A DNA stretch of 64,000 nt from Clavibacter sp. A6099 (GTDB taxonomy: Bacteria; Actinomycetota; Actinomycetes; Actinomycetales; Microbacteriaceae), in the NCBI RefSeq assembly GCF_021919125.1, contig NZ_CP083439.1, forward strand, positions 1,426,001-1,490,000, read 5' to 3'. A program made the translations under genes and the position numbers. This document shows positions 7,749 to 17,435 of this stretch, piece by piece. The notes under the pieces were generated by a model, which saw only the letters and a program-made list of their open reading frames with translations, ran no database searches and was not told the origin of the DNA. Position 1 is the stretch's first letter. Every line of letters starts with the position of its first letter.

Positions 7749-8822
7749 GCGATCGGCCTGGTCGCCCTTCGACGCGTCGGAGCGGTTGGCGACGAGGTGC
7801 TGGAGCGAGTGGAGGCGCTCGCGCCCGGCGTCCCCGAGCTCGCCCGCCTCGACCCGGTCGACGATCTCCCAGTCGTGCGCCTCCGTGAGCGGGATGCCGC
7901 CGGGCGGCTCGCCCTCGGGCAGGTGCGCGTAGCTGGCGAAGGAGCGGAGGATGTTCGCCGGATCCACGTGCCCGAGCCCGAACGAGCGGACGCCCGGGGT
8001 GTCGATGATCCAGCCGTGGCCGCCGTCGCCCGTCTCGACGCGCATGGAGACGGTGGAGCTCGATGTGTGGCGTCCGCGCCCGGTGACCTGGTTGACGACG
8101 CCCGTCGCGCGCTTCGCATCCGGCACCAGGGCGTTGACGAGCGTCGACTTGCCGACGCCCGAGTGGCCGACGGCGACGGTCGTGCTGTCGACCAGCAGCG
8201 CGCGCAGCTCGTCGAGCGGCACGTCGTCCGAGCGGCTCAGCACGATCGGCACGTCGAGCACGCGGAAGTGGGCGGCGAAGGGCGCGGGGTCGGCGACGTC
8301 CGACTTGGTGATGCAGAGGATCGGCTGGATCCCCGCGTCGAACGCGGCCACCAGGTAGCGGTCGACGAGGCGCGCGCGCGGTTCGGGCTCGGCGGCCGCG
8401 ACCACGATGAGCATCTGGTCGGCGTTCGCGACGATCACGCGCTCGACGGCGTCGGAGTCGTCGGCGCTCCGGCGCAGCAGGGTGCGGCGCGGGGCGATGC
8501 GCACGATGCGGGAGAGGCTGCCCTCGTCGCCCGAGGTGTCGCCGACGATGTCGACGCGGTCGTTCGTGACCACGGCCTTCTTGCCGAGCTCCCGGGCGCG
8601 CGTCGCGATCAGCGTGTGCTCGTCAGGGGTGTCCTCGCCCACGAGCACGCCGAAGCGGCCGCGGTCGACCGTGAGCACCCGGCCCTCGACGGAGTCCGTG
8701 TGGCCGGGCCGCTGCTTGCTGCGCGGCTTGTTGCCCTTCGGGTTCGGACGCACGCGCACCGATGACTCGTCGTAGGCGTCCCAGACGCCGTCATCCTGCT
8801 CCGGATCCGCGAGCCAGCTCAC
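7746..8822 (-). CDS. rsgA: Ribosome small-subunit GTPase RsgA
   Basis: A 358-residue circularly permuted GTPase that helps mature the 30S subunit. The permuted order of G motifs is visible: CITKSD (G4) first, then [14 protein letters not shown] (G1), and [10 protein letters not shown] (G3) last. An N-terminal OB-fold region spans about residues 40-115. The C-terminal zinc site is not obvious: where other members have a cysteine cluster this protein reads [13 protein letters not shown] with no Cys. The GTG start overlaps the aroA stop by 4 nt (GTGA), so the two genes are coupled. Confidence 0.9.
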   Translation of the reverse strand: MSWLADPEQDDGVWDAYDESSVRVRPNPKGNKPRSKQRPGHTDSVEGRVLTVDRGRFGVLVGEDTPDEHTLIATRARELGKKAVVTNDRVDIVGDTSGDEGSLSRIVRIAPRRTLLRRSADDSDAVERVIVANADQMLIVVAAAEPEPRARLVDRYLVAAFDAGIQPILCITKSDVADPAPFAAHFRVLDVPIVLSRSDDVPLDELRALLVDSTTVAVGHSGVGKSTLVNALVPDAKRATGVVNQVTGRGRHTSSSTVSMRVETGDGGHGWIIDTPGVRSFGLGHVDPANILRSFASYAHLPEGEPPGGIPLTEAHDWEIVDRVEAGELGDAGRERLHSLQHLVANRSDASKGDQADR

Positions 8823-10282
8823 AGGAGCCCGCCGAGGCCGCCCGCGGCACCCGGCCCGGTGATGCCGCCGAGGGCGAGCGGGTCGACGGCCGCGCGCGGT
8901 GCACGGCCGAGGAGCGGGCCGAGCCAGAGCTCCGGGAACTCGGGCAGGGTCTTCGCGGTCGTGCCGATGTCGTCGATCTCCACGCCCGGCACGGCCAGGC
9001 CGATGATCGCGCCGGCGGTCGCCATGCGGTGGTCCTCGTAGGCACGCCACGGACCGCCGTGCAGCGGGGCAGGGGAGATCGCGAGCCCGTCCTCGAGCTC
9101 GGTCACGGATCCGCCGAGCCCGGTGATCTCGGCAGCCAGCGCCGCGAGACGGTCGGTCTCGTGCCCGCGCAGGTGCCCGATGCCCGTGATGCGGCTGGGC
9201 CCGTCGGCGAGGGCCGCGAGCGCGACCAGAGCGGGCGCGAGCTCGCCGCCCGTGCTGAGGTCGAGGTCCACGCCGGGGATGCGGCCGCCCGCGGCGAGCC
9301 CGGGGCCGCCGTCGACGACGAGCGCGTCGCCCCCGCGCGTGACGGTCGCGCCGAAGCGCGGCAGCAGGTGCGCGAGGTCCGCGCCAACCTGCGTCGTCTC
9401 CTCGGGCCAGCCGGGGATCGCGACGCGGCCGCCCGCGACGAGCGCGGCGGCGAGGAAGGGCGCGGCGTTGGAGAGGTCGGGCTCGATGCGGACCTCGCGG
9501 CCGGCGATGGGGGAGGAGGGCACGATCCAGAGGCCGGGTTCCGGGCTCTCGACCACGACCCCGCGCTCGGCGAGCGTGCGGATCGTCATCTCGATGTGCG
9601 GCATGCTCGGCAGCGTCGCGCCGGTGTGCCGGAGCCTGAGCCCCTGCGCGAACCGGGGCGCGGCGAGCAGGAGGCCGGAGACGAACTGGCTCGAGGCGGA
9701 CGCGTCGATGGCGATCTCGCCGCCCGGCACCTCGCCCGTCCCGTAGAGGCTGAACGGCAGCGCGCGGCGGCCGTCGTCGTTGACGTCGACCCCGAGCGCC
9801 CGGAGCGCATCGATGGTGCCGGACATGGGGCGTCGTCGGGCGCTCGGGTCGCCGTCGAACGAGACCGGGCCGAGCGCCAGCGCGGCGACGGGCGGAAGGA
9901 AGCGCATCACGGTGCCGGCGAGGCCGCACTCGATCGTGACGCCGCCCGCGAGCTCGGCCGGGGTGATCCGCAGGTCGGGCCCGAACGCGCCCCCGCCGTC
10001 GACCTCCTCGATGACCGTGCCGAGGGATCGCAGCGCCTCGATCATCAGCCGCGTGTCGCGGGACCGGAGCGGAGCGCGCAGCGTCGACGGGGAGTCCGCG
10101 AGGGCGGAGAGGACCAGCTCGCGGTTGGTCAGGCTCTTGGATCCCGGCAGCGGCACGGTCGCGTCCAGCGGGCCGTCCGCCACGGGCGCCGCCCACGGCC
10201 CGTCGTCCGTCGGCACGGGCGCGTGGGTCCGGTCGTCGTCGTACGGGCTGAAGGTGGGACCGGAATACCTGAAGATCTCCAT
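8819..10282 (-). CDS. aroA: 3-phosphoshikimate 1-carboxyvinyltransferase (EPSP synthase)
   Basis: A 487-residue enzyme of the shikimate pathway that joins phosphoenolpyruvate to shikimate-3-phosphate. The substrate motif [14 protein letters not shown] lies near residues 45-57 and the [11 protein letters not shown] segment near 125 is the actinobacterial form of the GNAGT motif; YEDHRMA, involved in catalysis, appears near 440. An N-terminal extension of about 35 residues precedes the normal start. ATG 10282 is chosen because TACTCT (10297-10292) lies 9 nt before it. It is divergent from sigH. Confidence 0.95.
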   Translation of the reverse strand: MEIFRYSGPTFSPYDDDRTHAPVPTDDGPWAAPVADGPLDATVPLPGSKSLTNRELVLSALADSPSTLRAPLRSRDTRLMIEALRSLGTVIEEVDGGGAFGPDLRITPAELAGGVTIECGLAGTVMRFLPPVAALALGPVSFDGDPSARRRPMSGTIDALRALGVDVNDDGRRALPFSLYGTGEVPGGEIAIDASASSQFVSGLLLAAPRFAQGLRLRHTGATLPSMPHIEMTIRTLAERGVVVESPEPGLWIVPSSPIAGREVRIEPDLSNAAPFLAAALVAGGRVAIPGWPEETTQVGADLAHLLPRFGATVTRGGDALVVDGGPGLAAGGRIPGVDLDLSTGGELAPALVALAALADGPSRITGIGHLRGHETDRLAALAAEITGLGGSVTELEDGLAISPAPLHGGPWRAYEDHRMATAGAIIGLAVPGVEIDDIGTTAKTLPEFPELWLGPLLGRAPRAAVDPLALGGITGPGAAGGLGGLL

Positions 10283-10291
10283 GGGTTCACC

Positions 10292-10297
10292 AGAGTA
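10292..10297 (-). promoter_or_regulatory. -10 (TACTCT) of the aroA-rsgA operon
   Basis: The hexamer lies 9 nt before the aroA ATG, consistent with a nearly leaderless transcript of the aroA-rsgA unit. Confidence 0.5.
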
Positions 10298-10338
10298 CCG
10301 GGCAGGCGTCCGGCAGGCCCGGATCCCGGGCCGGGAAG

Positions 10339-10352
10339 GATCACCCGTGATC
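10339..10352. promoter_or_regulatory. 14-bp palindrome between aroA and sigH
   Basis: GATCAC-CC-GTGATC is a perfect 6+6 inverted repeat with a 2-bp centre, placed between the divergent starts of aroA (10282) and sigH (10413). It has the size and symmetry of a dimeric repressor site and could act on either gene. No regulator can be assigned. Confidence 0.35.
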
Positions 10353-10398
10353 ACGAGGACAGCACCGGCGGCCCCGTCCGCCGAGCTCGTGCGAGCCG

Positions 10399-10404
10399 TA
10401 GAAT
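10399..10404 (+). promoter_or_regulatory. -10 (TAGAAT) of sigH, leaderless
   Basis: The hexamer ends 8 nt before the sigH ATG. No SigR/SigH-type GGAAT-N-GTT autoregulatory promoter was found immediately upstream, so this looks like a housekeeping promoter. Confidence 0.6.
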
Positions 10405-10412
10405 CTGCCCTG

Positions 10413-11171
10413 ATGGCCACTTCAGGGAACACCAGTCACGACGCGCCGGACGACACCACCGGGGGCGACGCGCCCACCGCATCGGCCGCGCCCGCGGAGC
10501 TCGTGGAGGCCGTCGTGCACTCCACCGAGGAGGCCGCCGACCAGCAGGAGGCCGAGCGTGCGGAGGTCGAGGAGCCGCGCAAGGCCCAGCCCGGCGACAA
10601 CCGCGAGCTCTTCGAGGAGCAGGCGCTCCCGTTCATCGACCAGCTGTACGCCGCGGGCCTGCGCATGACGCGCAATCCCGCCGACGCGCAGGACCTGGTG
10701 CAGGAGACGTTCGTGAAGGCCTACACGGCCTTCCACCAGTTCAAGCAGGGCACGAACCTCAAGGCCTGGCTGTACCGGATCCTCACGAACACCTTCATCA
10801 ACAACTACCGCAAGAAGCAGCGGGACCCCTACAACGGCACCATCGACGAGCTCGAGGACTGGCAGCTGGGCGGCGCGACGAGCGCCACGGCGACCACCAC
10901 GCGCTCCGCCGAGGCCGAGGCCATCGACCACCTCCCGGACAGCACCGTCAAGGACGCGCTGCAGTCCATCCCGGAGGACTTCCGCATGGCCGTCTACTTC
11001 GCGGACGTCGAGGGCTTCTCCTACCAGGAGATCGCCGACATCATGAAGACCCCCGTGGGCACCGTCATGAGCCGCCTGCACCGCGGCCGCCGGATGCTGC
11101 GGAGCCTGCTTTCCGACTACGCGCGCGAGCGGGGCATCTCCACCGCGCACCTCACTGGAGCGACCAAATGA
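10413..11171 (+). CDS. sigH: ECF sigma factor, SigH/SigR type
   Basis: A 252-residue group 4 sigma factor. Region 2 (about residues 70-140) contains [19 protein letters not shown] and [19 protein letters not shown]; region 4 (about 190-240) contains the helix-turn-helix [23 protein letters not shown]. The conserved RKKQR motif just after region 2 is typical of SigR/SigH, which control thiol-oxidative stress genes. A disordered acidic N-terminal extension of about 65 residues is present. The downstream gene overlaps by 4 nt (ATGA) and encodes the matching redox-sensing anti-sigma factor, which supports the assignment. Confidence 0.93.
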   Translation: MATSGNTSHDAPDDTTGGDAPTASAAPAELVEAVVHSTEEAADQQEAERAEVEEPRKAQPGDNRELFEEQALPFIDQLYAAGLRMTRNPADAQDLVQETFVKAYTAFHQFKQGTNLKAWLYRILTNTFINNYRKKQRDPYNGTIDELEDWQLGGATSATATTTRSAEAEAIDHLPDSTVKDALQSIPEDFRMAVYFADVEGFSYQEIADIMKTPVGTVMSRLHRGRRMLRSLLSDYARERGISTAHLTGATK

Positions 11172-11410
11172 GCGACTGCGGCTGCGACAAGGCCAAGAAG
11201 GATCTCGAGGAGTACCTGCACCACGAGCTCGACAAGGCGGATGCCGCCGACATCCGCGAGCACATGGCGAACTGCCCGGACTGCGCGCGCGAGCACCGCG
11301 TCGGCGTGGTCCTACGGGACACCGTGCGCCGCGCGTGCAAGGAGGCGGCCCCCGAGGACCTGCGCACGCAGGTCATGGACAAGCTCCGCGCCATCCAGGC
11401 CACCCACTGA
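11168..11410 (+). CDS. rshA: Zinc-dependent anti-sigma factor (RsrA/RshA type)
   Basis: An 80-residue ZAS-family protein predicted to bind SigH when reduced and release it on disulfide stress. The zinc motif H32-x3-C36-x2-C39 is present, and Cys4 and Cys6 near the N-terminus supply the additional redox cysteine expected in RsrA. The ATG overlaps the sigH stop by 4 nt, giving tightly matched synthesis of sigma factor and inhibitor. The C-terminal helix [18 protein letters not shown] resembles the sigma-contacting segment. Confidence 0.92.
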   Translation: MSDCGCDKAKKDLEEYLHHELDKADAADIREHMANCPDCAREHRVGVVLRDTVRRACKEAAPEDLRTQVMDKLRAIQATH

Positions 11411-11433
11411 CCAGGGCGGCCACGCTCTCCCGG

Positions 11434-11439
11434 TAATCT
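11434..11439 (+). promoter_or_regulatory. -10 (TAATCT) of the GNAT gene, leaderless
   Basis: The hexamer ends 6 nt before the GTG at 11446, so this gene can be transcribed independently of sigH-rshA. Confidence 0.6.
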
Positions 11440-11445
11440 CGGGAC

Positions 11446-11886
11446 GTGACCAATGCGATCCAGTCCCTCGGGACGCCGTCCCCGTCCGATCTCACCGTCA
11501 TCGTCGAGCTGCTCCGGCTGCTCGACTACGAGGTGGACGAGGACCGCGTCGCCGCGCGGCTCTCCCGCATGACGGCCGCGGCGGGCCACGAGACGTGGGT
11601 GGTGCGCGACGAGGCCGGCGAGATCGCCGGCCTCGCGGGCGGCCACCTCATGTGGGGCCTCGCCGACGACGAGCCCATCGCGCAGCTGATCATCCTGGTC
11701 GTGCGCGAGGGACGCCAGGCCGGCGGCATCGGCTCCGACCTCATCCGCCACTACGAGGCGTGGGCGCGCGGGCACGGCGCGTCCCGGTTCCTCGCCACCT
11801 CGGCCGCCGCACGCGACAACGTCACGCGCTTCTACGCCCGACGCGGGTACCACGCGTCCGGCATCCGCTACTCCAAGCTCGGCTGA
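11446..11886 (+). CDS. GNAT-family N-acetyltransferase
   Basis: A 146-residue single-domain acetyltransferase. The acetyl-CoA pyrophosphate loop appears as VREGRQAGGIGSDLI (about residues 85-99), matching the Q/R-x-x-G-x-G/A motif, and the ARDNVTRFYARRGYH segment near 125-139 is the usual motif B with its Asn and Tyr. The substrate cannot be read from sequence. The GTG start has no ribosome site but follows a -10 by 6 nt, so it is probably translated from a leaderless mRNA. It converges on the 2-oxoglutarate dehydrogenase gene through a shared terminator. Confidence 0.87.
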   Translation: MTNAIQSLGTPSPSDLTVIVELLRLLDYEVDEDRVAARLSRMTAAAGHETWVVRDEAGEIAGLAGGHLMWGLADDEPIAQLIILVVREGRQAGGIGSDLIRHYEAWARGHGASRFLATSAAARDNVTRFYARRGYHASGIRYSKLG

Positions 11887-11925
11887 CCGGAGGCCGGCGC
11901 GTCCGGCATCAGCCGCAGCGAGCGT

Positions 11926-11965
11926 GACGAGAGGCCCGATCCCCTGGGGGACCGGGCCTCTCGTC
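11926..11965. terminator. Bidirectional terminator (GNAT / kgd)
   Basis: Perfect 13-bp arms (11926-11938 and 11953-11965) flank a 14-nt loop between the converging genes. Confidence 0.8.
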
Positions 11966-11989
11966 GTGCCGGGCGCGAGCCCGGGCGGA

Positions 11990-14900
11990 TCACTCCGCGG
12001 TGGCCCGCGCGATCAGGTCCGTCTGCTCGGTCGCGTGCCGCTTGCTCGAGCCCGCGGCGGGGGACGCCGCGGCCGGGCGCGAGACGACGCGCACCTGGCG
12101 GTCGGGCAGGACGCGCCCCAGCTCGACGTGCACGAACGGCCAGGCTCCCTGGTTCTCGGGCTCGTCCTGCACCCAGACGACCTCGGCGTCGGGATAGGAC
12201 TCGACGACGCGGCGCACCTGCTCCTCGGGGAACGGGTAGAACTGCTCGAGCCGCACCAGCGCGATGGACGTGTCCTGTCGCTTCTCCAGCTCGCCGAGCA
12301 GGTCGTAGTGCACCTTGCCCGAGTGGAGGAGCACGCGGCGGACGGCGCCGCGGTCCTGGATGCGGACATCGTCGATCACGGGCTCGAAGCGGCCCGAGGT
12401 GAAGGCGTCGACGTCGCTCGTCGCGCCGCGCAGCCGCAGCATGGCCTTCGGCGTGAAGACCACGAGCGGGCGACGGGGCCGGGAGTACGCCTGACGACGC
12501 AGGAGGTGGAAGTACGACGCGGGCGTCGAGGGACGCGCAACCGTCATGTTCTGCTCCGCGCACAGCTGCAGGAACCGCTCGATCCGGGCCGACGAGTGGT
12601 CGGGTCCCTGGCCCTCGTAGCCGTGCGGCAGCAGCAGCACGACGCTCGAGCGCTGGCCCCACTTCTGCTCGGCGGAGGAGATGAACTCGTCGATGATGGT
12701 CTGCGCGCCGTTCGCGAAGTCGCCGAACTGCGCCTCCCACAGCACCAGGGCGTCAGGCCGCTCGACCGAGTAGCCGTACTCGAAGCCCATCGCCGCGTAC
12801 TCGCTGAGCAGCGTGTCGTAGATCCAGAACCGCGCCTGGCGGTCGCTCAGGTTCGCGAGCGGCAGCCACTCCTGGCCGTTGTCGCGGTCGTGCAGCACCG
12901 CGTGGCGCTGGACGAACGTGCCGCGGCGCGAGTCCTGGCCGGCGAGGCGGACGGGCGTGTTCTCCAGCAGCAGCGATCCGATGGCGAGGAGCTCGCCGAA
13001 GGCCCAGTCGATGGATCCGCTGCGGCTCATCTCGAGGCGCTTGCGCATCAGCGCCTGCAGCTTCGGGTGGACGGAGAAGCCCTGCGGCGGGTTGTCGTGG
13101 GCGTCGCCGATCGTCTGGATCACGGACTCGGACACGCCCGTGGTCTCCGGCTCGCCGTGGCCGTCGTCCTGCTGGGAGTCGGGGCGCTCCAGGTCCGCGA
13201 CGGCGCCGGCGTCCTGGGTCTGGATGGGGATGGACGAGGTCTGAGCCGCGTGCGTCTCCGCGAAGGCGCGCTCCAGGCGGTCCTGGAAGTCCTTCTGCGC
13301 CGCGTCGTACTCCTCCTGCGTGATGTCGCCGCGACCGACGAGCGCCTCCGTGTACAGCTTCCGCACCGAGCGCTTGGCCTCGATGAGGTTGTACATGAGC
13401 GGCTGCGTCATCGACGGGTCGTCGCCCTCGTTGTGACCGCGACGGCGGTAGCACACGAGGTCGATGACGACATCCTTCTTGAACTCCTGCCGGAACTCGA
13501 AGGCGAGGTGGGCGACGCGGGCCACGGCCTCGGGGTCGTCGCCGTTCACGTGGAAGATCGGCGCCTGGATGCTCTTGGCCACGTCCGTCGAGTACACCGA
13601 CGAGCGGGACTCCGACGGCGGCGTGGTGAAGCCGACCTGGTTGTTGATGACGATGTGCACCGTGCCGCCCGTGCGGTACGCGCGGAGCTGGGAGAGCTGG
13701 AGGGTCTCGAAGACCACGCCCTGGCCGGCCATCGAGGCGTCGCCGTGCACGAGGATCGGCAGCACCGAGAACGACCCGATGGGCTTCCGGTCCTGCTTCG
13801 CGCGGACGATGCCCTCGAGCACGCCGTTGACGGCCTCGAGGTGCGACGGGTTCGCCGCGAGGTACACCGGCATCTCCTCGCCGTGGACGCCGCGGAACGT
13901 GCCCTCGGTGCCGAGGTGGTACTTCACGTCGCCGGAACCCTGGACGGTGCGCGGGTCCTGGGTGCCCTCGAACTCGCGGAAGATCTGGCCGTAGCTCTTG
14001 CCCGCGATGTTCGTGAGGACGTTGAGGCGGCCGCGGTGTGCCATGCCGATCGCGACCTCGTCGAGCCCGTGGTCGGCGGCACCCTGGAGGAGGGTGTCGA
14101 GGAGCGAGATCGTGGACTCGCCGCCCTCGAGGCTGAAGCGCTTCTGCCCGACGTACTTCGTCTGGAGGAACGTCTCGAACGCCTCCGACTCGTTGAGCTT
14201 GGAGAGGATGCGCATCTGCTCGTCGTGCGTGGGCTTCGCGTAGGGCTGCTCGACCTTGCCCTGGATCCAGCTGCGCTCCTCGGGCTCCTGGATGTGCATG
14301 TACTCGATGCCGATGGTGCGGCAGTACGAATCGCGCAGGATGCCGAGGACGTCGCGCAGGAGGGCCTGGCGGCGGCCGCCGAAGCCGTCGGTGACGAACT
14401 CGCGGTCGAGGTCCCAGAAGGTGAGCCCGTGGTTCGTGATCTCGAGGTCCGGGTGCGTGCGCTGCTGGTACTCGAGCGGGTCGATGTCCGCCATGAGGTG
14501 CCCGCGCACGCGGTAGGCGTTGATGAGCTCCTGCACGCGGCTGGTCTTGGAGACCCGCTCGGAGAGGTCGACGTTGATGTCGGTGGCCCACTGGATCGGG
14601 TCGTACGGGATGCGGAGCGCCGCGAAGATGTCCTCGTAGAAGCCGTGCTGGCCGATGAGGCGCTCGTGCACGATCTTGAGGAACTCGCCGGAGCCCGCGC
14701 CCTGGATAACGCGGTGGTCGTAGGTGCTCGTGAGGGTGATGGTCTTGCCGATGCCCAGCTCGACGAGCGTCTTGGGCGAGGAGCCCTGGAACTCGGCCGG
14801 GTACTCGAGGGCGCCCGCGCCGATGATGGCGCCCTGGCCCTTCATCAGGCGAGGCACGGAGTGCACGGTGCCGATGCCGCCCGGGTTGGTGAGCGAGATG

Positions 14901-15877
14901 GTGGTGCCGGCGAAGTCGCCCGCGGCGAGCTTGTTGCTCCGGGCCTTCTTCACCAGGTCCTCGTAGGCGGAGAGGAACTCGCCGAACGTCATGGCCTCAG
15001 CGCCCTTGATGCTCGGGACGAGGAGCGCGCGCGTCCCGTCGGGCTTCGGCATGTCGATCGCGATGCCGAGGTTGATGTGCGCGGGGGAGACGACGCTGGG
15101 CTTCCCGTCGACCTCGTCGTAGTGCACGTTCTGGCTCGGGAACTCCTTGAGCGCCTGGATGAGGGCCCAGCCGATGAGGTGGGTAAAGGAGACCTTGCCG
15201 CCACGGGCGCGCTTGAGGTGGTTGTTGATGACGATGCGGTTGTCGATCATCAGCTTCGCCGGGATGGTGCGGACGCTCGTCGCGGTCGGGATGGTGAGCG
15301 ACGCGTCCATGTTCGTCGCCAGGCTCTTCGCCATGCCGCGGAGCGGGCTGACCTCGTCCTCGCCGGGCGGGGTGGGCTCCTGGCCCTTCTTGGCGGGGGC
15401 CTTCGCGGGCGCCTGCGCCGGGATCGGCTGCTGCTTGGGGGCGATGCTCGTGGTGCGCGCGGCGGGCTGGGACCCGGTCGCGGGTTGCTGCGCCTGCGCG
15501 TCGGGCTGGCCGGCGGACGCGGGGGCCGGCGTCTGCGCCGGGCTGCCCGTGTTGGTCGACGCGGGGGCGGATGTGCTCTCCGCGTCCGGGACCTGCGCCT
15601 CGGCGGTCTGGTCGCCGGTGGCCGGCGTCGCCTCGCGGCCCTCGATCACGGTGGTGTGGTAGTTCTCCAGGATCGGCCACCAGCTCCGGTCGACGGAGTC
15701 CTTGTCGACCACGAACCTCTCGTACATCTCGTCGACGAGCCATTCGTTGGCTCCGAAGTCGCCCGTGGAACCGTCATCGGTCCCCGTACCAGTCACCTGG
15801 CTCGACACAGTTGATCGCCCGCTCTCTTGCTGTTGGTCGTCTGCCTCGCGCGGCCCGTTCGCGTGCCGCGCGTCCAC
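11990..15877 (-). CDS. kgd: Fused 2-oxoglutarate dehydrogenase E1/E2 (Kgd/OdhA type)
   Basis: A TCA-cycle enzyme of about 1,295 residues combining an E2-like succinyltransferase domain with a thiamine-diphosphate E1 domain, without a lipoyl domain, as in Mycobacterium Kgd and Corynebacterium OdhA. In order: the short N-terminal motif NEWLVDEMYERF, a Pro/Ala/Gln-rich linker, the E2 core ending TYDHRVIQGAGSGEFL, then E1 with GMAHRGRLNVL, IVINNQVGFTT and a C-terminal transketolase-like part. The GTG at 15877 is chosen because TAGGCT lies 8 nt before it, giving a leaderless mRNA; GTG 15808, in frame and 23 codons later, is the alternative (1,272 residues) but its upstream purine run is far away. 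Converges with the GNAT gene and is divergent from the GuaB1 gene. Confidence 0.95.
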   Translation of the reverse strand: MDARHANGPREADDQQQESGRSTVSSQVTGTGTDDGSTGDFGANEWLVDEMYERFVVDKDSVDRSWWPILENYHTTVIEGREATPATGDQTAEAQVPDAESTSAPASTNTGSPAQTPAPASAGQPDAQAQQPATGSQPAARTTSIAPKQQPIPAQAPAKAPAKKGQEPTPPGEDEVSPLRGMAKSLATNMDASLTIPTATSVRTIPAKLMIDNRIVINNHLKRARGGKVSFTHLIGWALIQALKEFPSQNVHYDEVDGKPSVVSPAHINLGIAIDMPKPDGTRALLVPSIKGAEAMTFGEFLSAYEDLVKKARSNKLAAGDFAGTTISLTNPGGIGTVHSVPRLMKGQGAIIGAGALEYPAEFQGSSPKTLVELGIGKTITLTSTYDHRVIQGAGSGEFLKIVHERLIGQHGFYEDIFAALRIPYDPIQWATDINVDLSERVSKTSRVQELINAYRVRGHLMADIDPLEYQQRTHPDLEITNHGLTFWDLDREFVTDGFGGRRQALLRDVLGILRDSYCRTIGIEYMHIQEPEERSWIQGKVEQPYAKPTHDEQMRILSKLNESEAFETFLQTKYVGQKRFSLEGGESTISLLDTLLQGAADHGLDEVAIGMAHRGRLNVLTNIAGKSYGQIFREFEGTQDPRTVQGSGDVKYHLGTEGTFRGVHGEEMPVYLAANPSHLEAVNGVLEGIVRAKQDRKPIGSFSVLPILVHGDASMAGQGVVFETLQLSQLRAYRTGGTVHIVINNQVGFTTPPSESRSSVYSTDVAKSIQAPIFHVNGDDPEAVARVAHLAFEFRQEFKKDVVIDLVCYRRRGHNEGDDPSMTQPLMYNLIEAKRSVRKLYTEALVGRGDITQEEYDAAQKDFQDRLERAFAETHAAQTSSIPIQTQDAGAVADLERPDSQQDDGHGEPETTGVSESVIQTIGDAHDNPPQGFSVHPKLQALMRKRLEMSRSGSIDWAFGELLAIGSLLLENTPVRLAGQDSRRGTFVQRHAVLHDRDNGQEWLPLANLSDRQARFWIYDTLLSEYAAMGFEYGYSVERPDALVLWEAQFGDFANGAQTIIDEFISSAEQKWGQRSSVVLLLPHGYEGQGPDHSSARIERFLQLCAEQNMTVARPSTPASYFHLLRRQAYSRPRRPLVVFTPKAMLRLRGATSDVDAFTSGRFEPVIDDVRIQDRGAVRRVLLHSGKVHYDLLGELEKRQDTSIALVRLEQFYPFPEEQVRRVVESYPDAEVVWVQDEPENQGAWPFVHVELGRVLPDRQVRVVSRPAAASPAAGSSKRHATEQTDLIARATAE

Positions 15878-15885
15878 GATCACCC

Positions 15886-15891
15886 AGCCTA
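15886..15891 (-). promoter_or_regulatory. -10 (TAGGCT) of kgd
   Basis: On the minus strand the hexamer ends 8 nt before an in-frame GTG (15877) and 77 nt before the GTG at 15808. The short spacing matches the leaderless pattern elsewhere in the window and decides the start choice. Confidence 0.55.
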
Positions 15892-15976
15892 AACCTTCCC
15901 TCGGTCGGGCCGCCGGGAGCGGCGCGTCGGAAGCCGCGCACGGTCGACGGCCTGGTGCGGGCCCGGACGGCGGGGC

Positions 15977-15982
15977 TACCGT
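15977..15982 (+). promoter_or_regulatory. -10 (TACCGT) of the GuaB1 gene, leaderless
   Basis: The hexamer ends 6 nt before the ATG at 15989. Confidence 0.6.
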
Positions 15983-15988
15983 CGGGGG

Positions 15989-17428
15989 ATGAGGTTCACC
16001 GGAGAGGCTCCCGCCCACGACATGACCTACTCGGACGTGTTCCTGAGCCCGGGCCGGTCCGATGTCGCCAGCCGGATGGACGTCGACCTCGCCCCGGGCG
16101 ACGGGACGCCGTGCACCATCCCGGTCGTCGCGAGCAACATGGGATCGGTCACCGGACCGCGCCTGGCCGCCGTTCTCGCGCGGCGCGGGGGCATCGGGAT
16201 CCTGCCGCAGGACCTCCGCCCCCAGGAGCTGGACGCCGCGATCCACCGGGTCAAGGACCAGCCGGTCGCCTACGACTCGCCCCTCGAGCTGCCGCCGGAC
16301 GCGACAGCGGGCCAGGCGCGCGAGCTGCTGCCGCCCATCGCCGGGCACGGCATCGTGCTGCGCGACGCGGACGGGGAGATGATCGGCTGCCTCGAGGGGA
16401 CGCAGCTCGCCGGGGTCCCCGACGGCACGCGGCTCGGGGACCTGCCGCACGGCGCGCTCGCCTCCCTCGACGCCGACGACGTGCCCACGGGACGCGCGGC
16501 GTTCGACCTGATGCACGCCGCCGGGATCGACTTCGCACCCGTGCTCGCCCACGGCCGCCTGGTCGGCACGCTCAGCCGCCGCAGCGCCCTGCGGTCCACG
16601 GTCTACGGGCCCGCGCTCGACGGGGACGGACGCCTCGCGGTGGGCGCCGCGGTCGGCGTCAACGGCGATCCCGTCGGCCGAGCCCGCGCGCTGCTGGCCG
16701 CCGGCGTCGACGTGCTCGTGCTCGACACGGCGCACGGGCACCAGGAGGCGATGCTCCGCGCGATCCGCGACGTGCGCGCCCTCGACCCGCGCGTGCCGAT
16801 CGTCGCGGGCAACGTCGTCACGGCCGAGGGCGCGCGCGATCTCGTCGAGGCGGGCGCCGACATCGTCAAGGTCGGCGTGGGTCCGGGCGCGATGTGCACG
16901 ACCCGCATGATGACCGCCGTCGGGCGGCCCCAGTTCTCCGCCGTGCTCGACACGGCCGAGGCCGCACGCGCCGCCGGCGCCCTCGTCTGGGCGGACGGGG
17001 GAGTGCGGTACCCGCGGGACGTCGCGCTCGCCCTCGCCGCGGGCGCCGCGAGCGTGATGATCGGATCCTGGTTCGCGGGCACCGTCGAATCGCCCGGCCG
17101 CCTGCTCGTCGACGAGGACGGCGGGCTCGCCAAGGAGAGCTGGGGCATGGCGTCGACGCGCGCCGTGCAGGAGCGGTTCGGCCGGCGCGAGGCGTTCGAG
17201 CTGGCGCGGCGCACGCTGTTCGCGGAGGGGATCTCGACCAGCCGCATCCGCATCGACCCGCTCCGACCCGGCCTCGAGGACCTGCTCGACACGATCACGT
17301 CCGGCGTCCGCAGCGCGTTCACCTACGCCGGGGCGCGCACGCGGCTCGAGTTCGCCGAGCGGGCCGCCGTCGGGATCCAGTCCGCGGCGGGCTACGAGGA
17401 GGGCAAGCCCCTGCCGGTGGGCTGGTGA
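15989..17428 (+). CDS. guaB1: GuaB1-family IMP dehydrogenase-related protein (probable GMP reductase)
   Basis: A 479-residue TIM-barrel enzyme with an inserted CBS-pair region (about residues 95-200). The NAD-site DTAHGHQEAML, the phosphate loop and the catalytic loop GPGAMCTTRM with Cys303 are present. Actinobacterial GuaB1 proteins are a separate branch from true IMP dehydrogenase (GuaB2), and the mycobacterial member has been described as a GMP reductase that returns GMP to IMP; that activity is inferred here. The mobile-flap ending of IMPDH is shortened. The start is supported by the -10 six bases upstream. Confidence 0.85.
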   Translation: MRFTGEAPAHDMTYSDVFLSPGRSDVASRMDVDLAPGDGTPCTIPVVASNMGSVTGPRLAAVLARRGGIGILPQDLRPQELDAAIHRVKDQPVAYDSPLELPPDATAGQARELLPPIAGHGIVLRDADGEMIGCLEGTQLAGVPDGTRLGDLPHGALASLDADDVPTGRAAFDLMHAAGIDFAPVLAHGRLVGTLSRRSALRSTVYGPALDGDGRLAVGAAVGVNGDPVGRARALLAAGVDVLVLDTAHGHQEAMLRAIRDVRALDPRVPIVAGNVVTAEGARDLVEAGADIVKVGVGPGAMCTTRMMTAVGRPQFSAVLDTAEAARAAGALVWADGGVRYPRDVALALAAGAASVMIGSWFAGTVESPGRLLVDEDGGLAKESWGMASTRAVQERFGRREAFELARRTLFAEGISTSRIRIDPLRPGLEDLLDTITSGVRSAFTYAGARTRLEFAERAAVGIQSAAGYEEGKPLPVGW

Positions 17429-17435
17429 GCCCCGG

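Noticed and set aside
11924-15814. A very long open frame (about 1,300 codons) on the plus strand opposite kgd
   Set aside because: It is a shadow of kgd caused by high GC. Its product is an unnatural run of Arg, Leu, Ala, Val and Asp with no domain, while the minus strand encodes a complete E2-E1 fusion.
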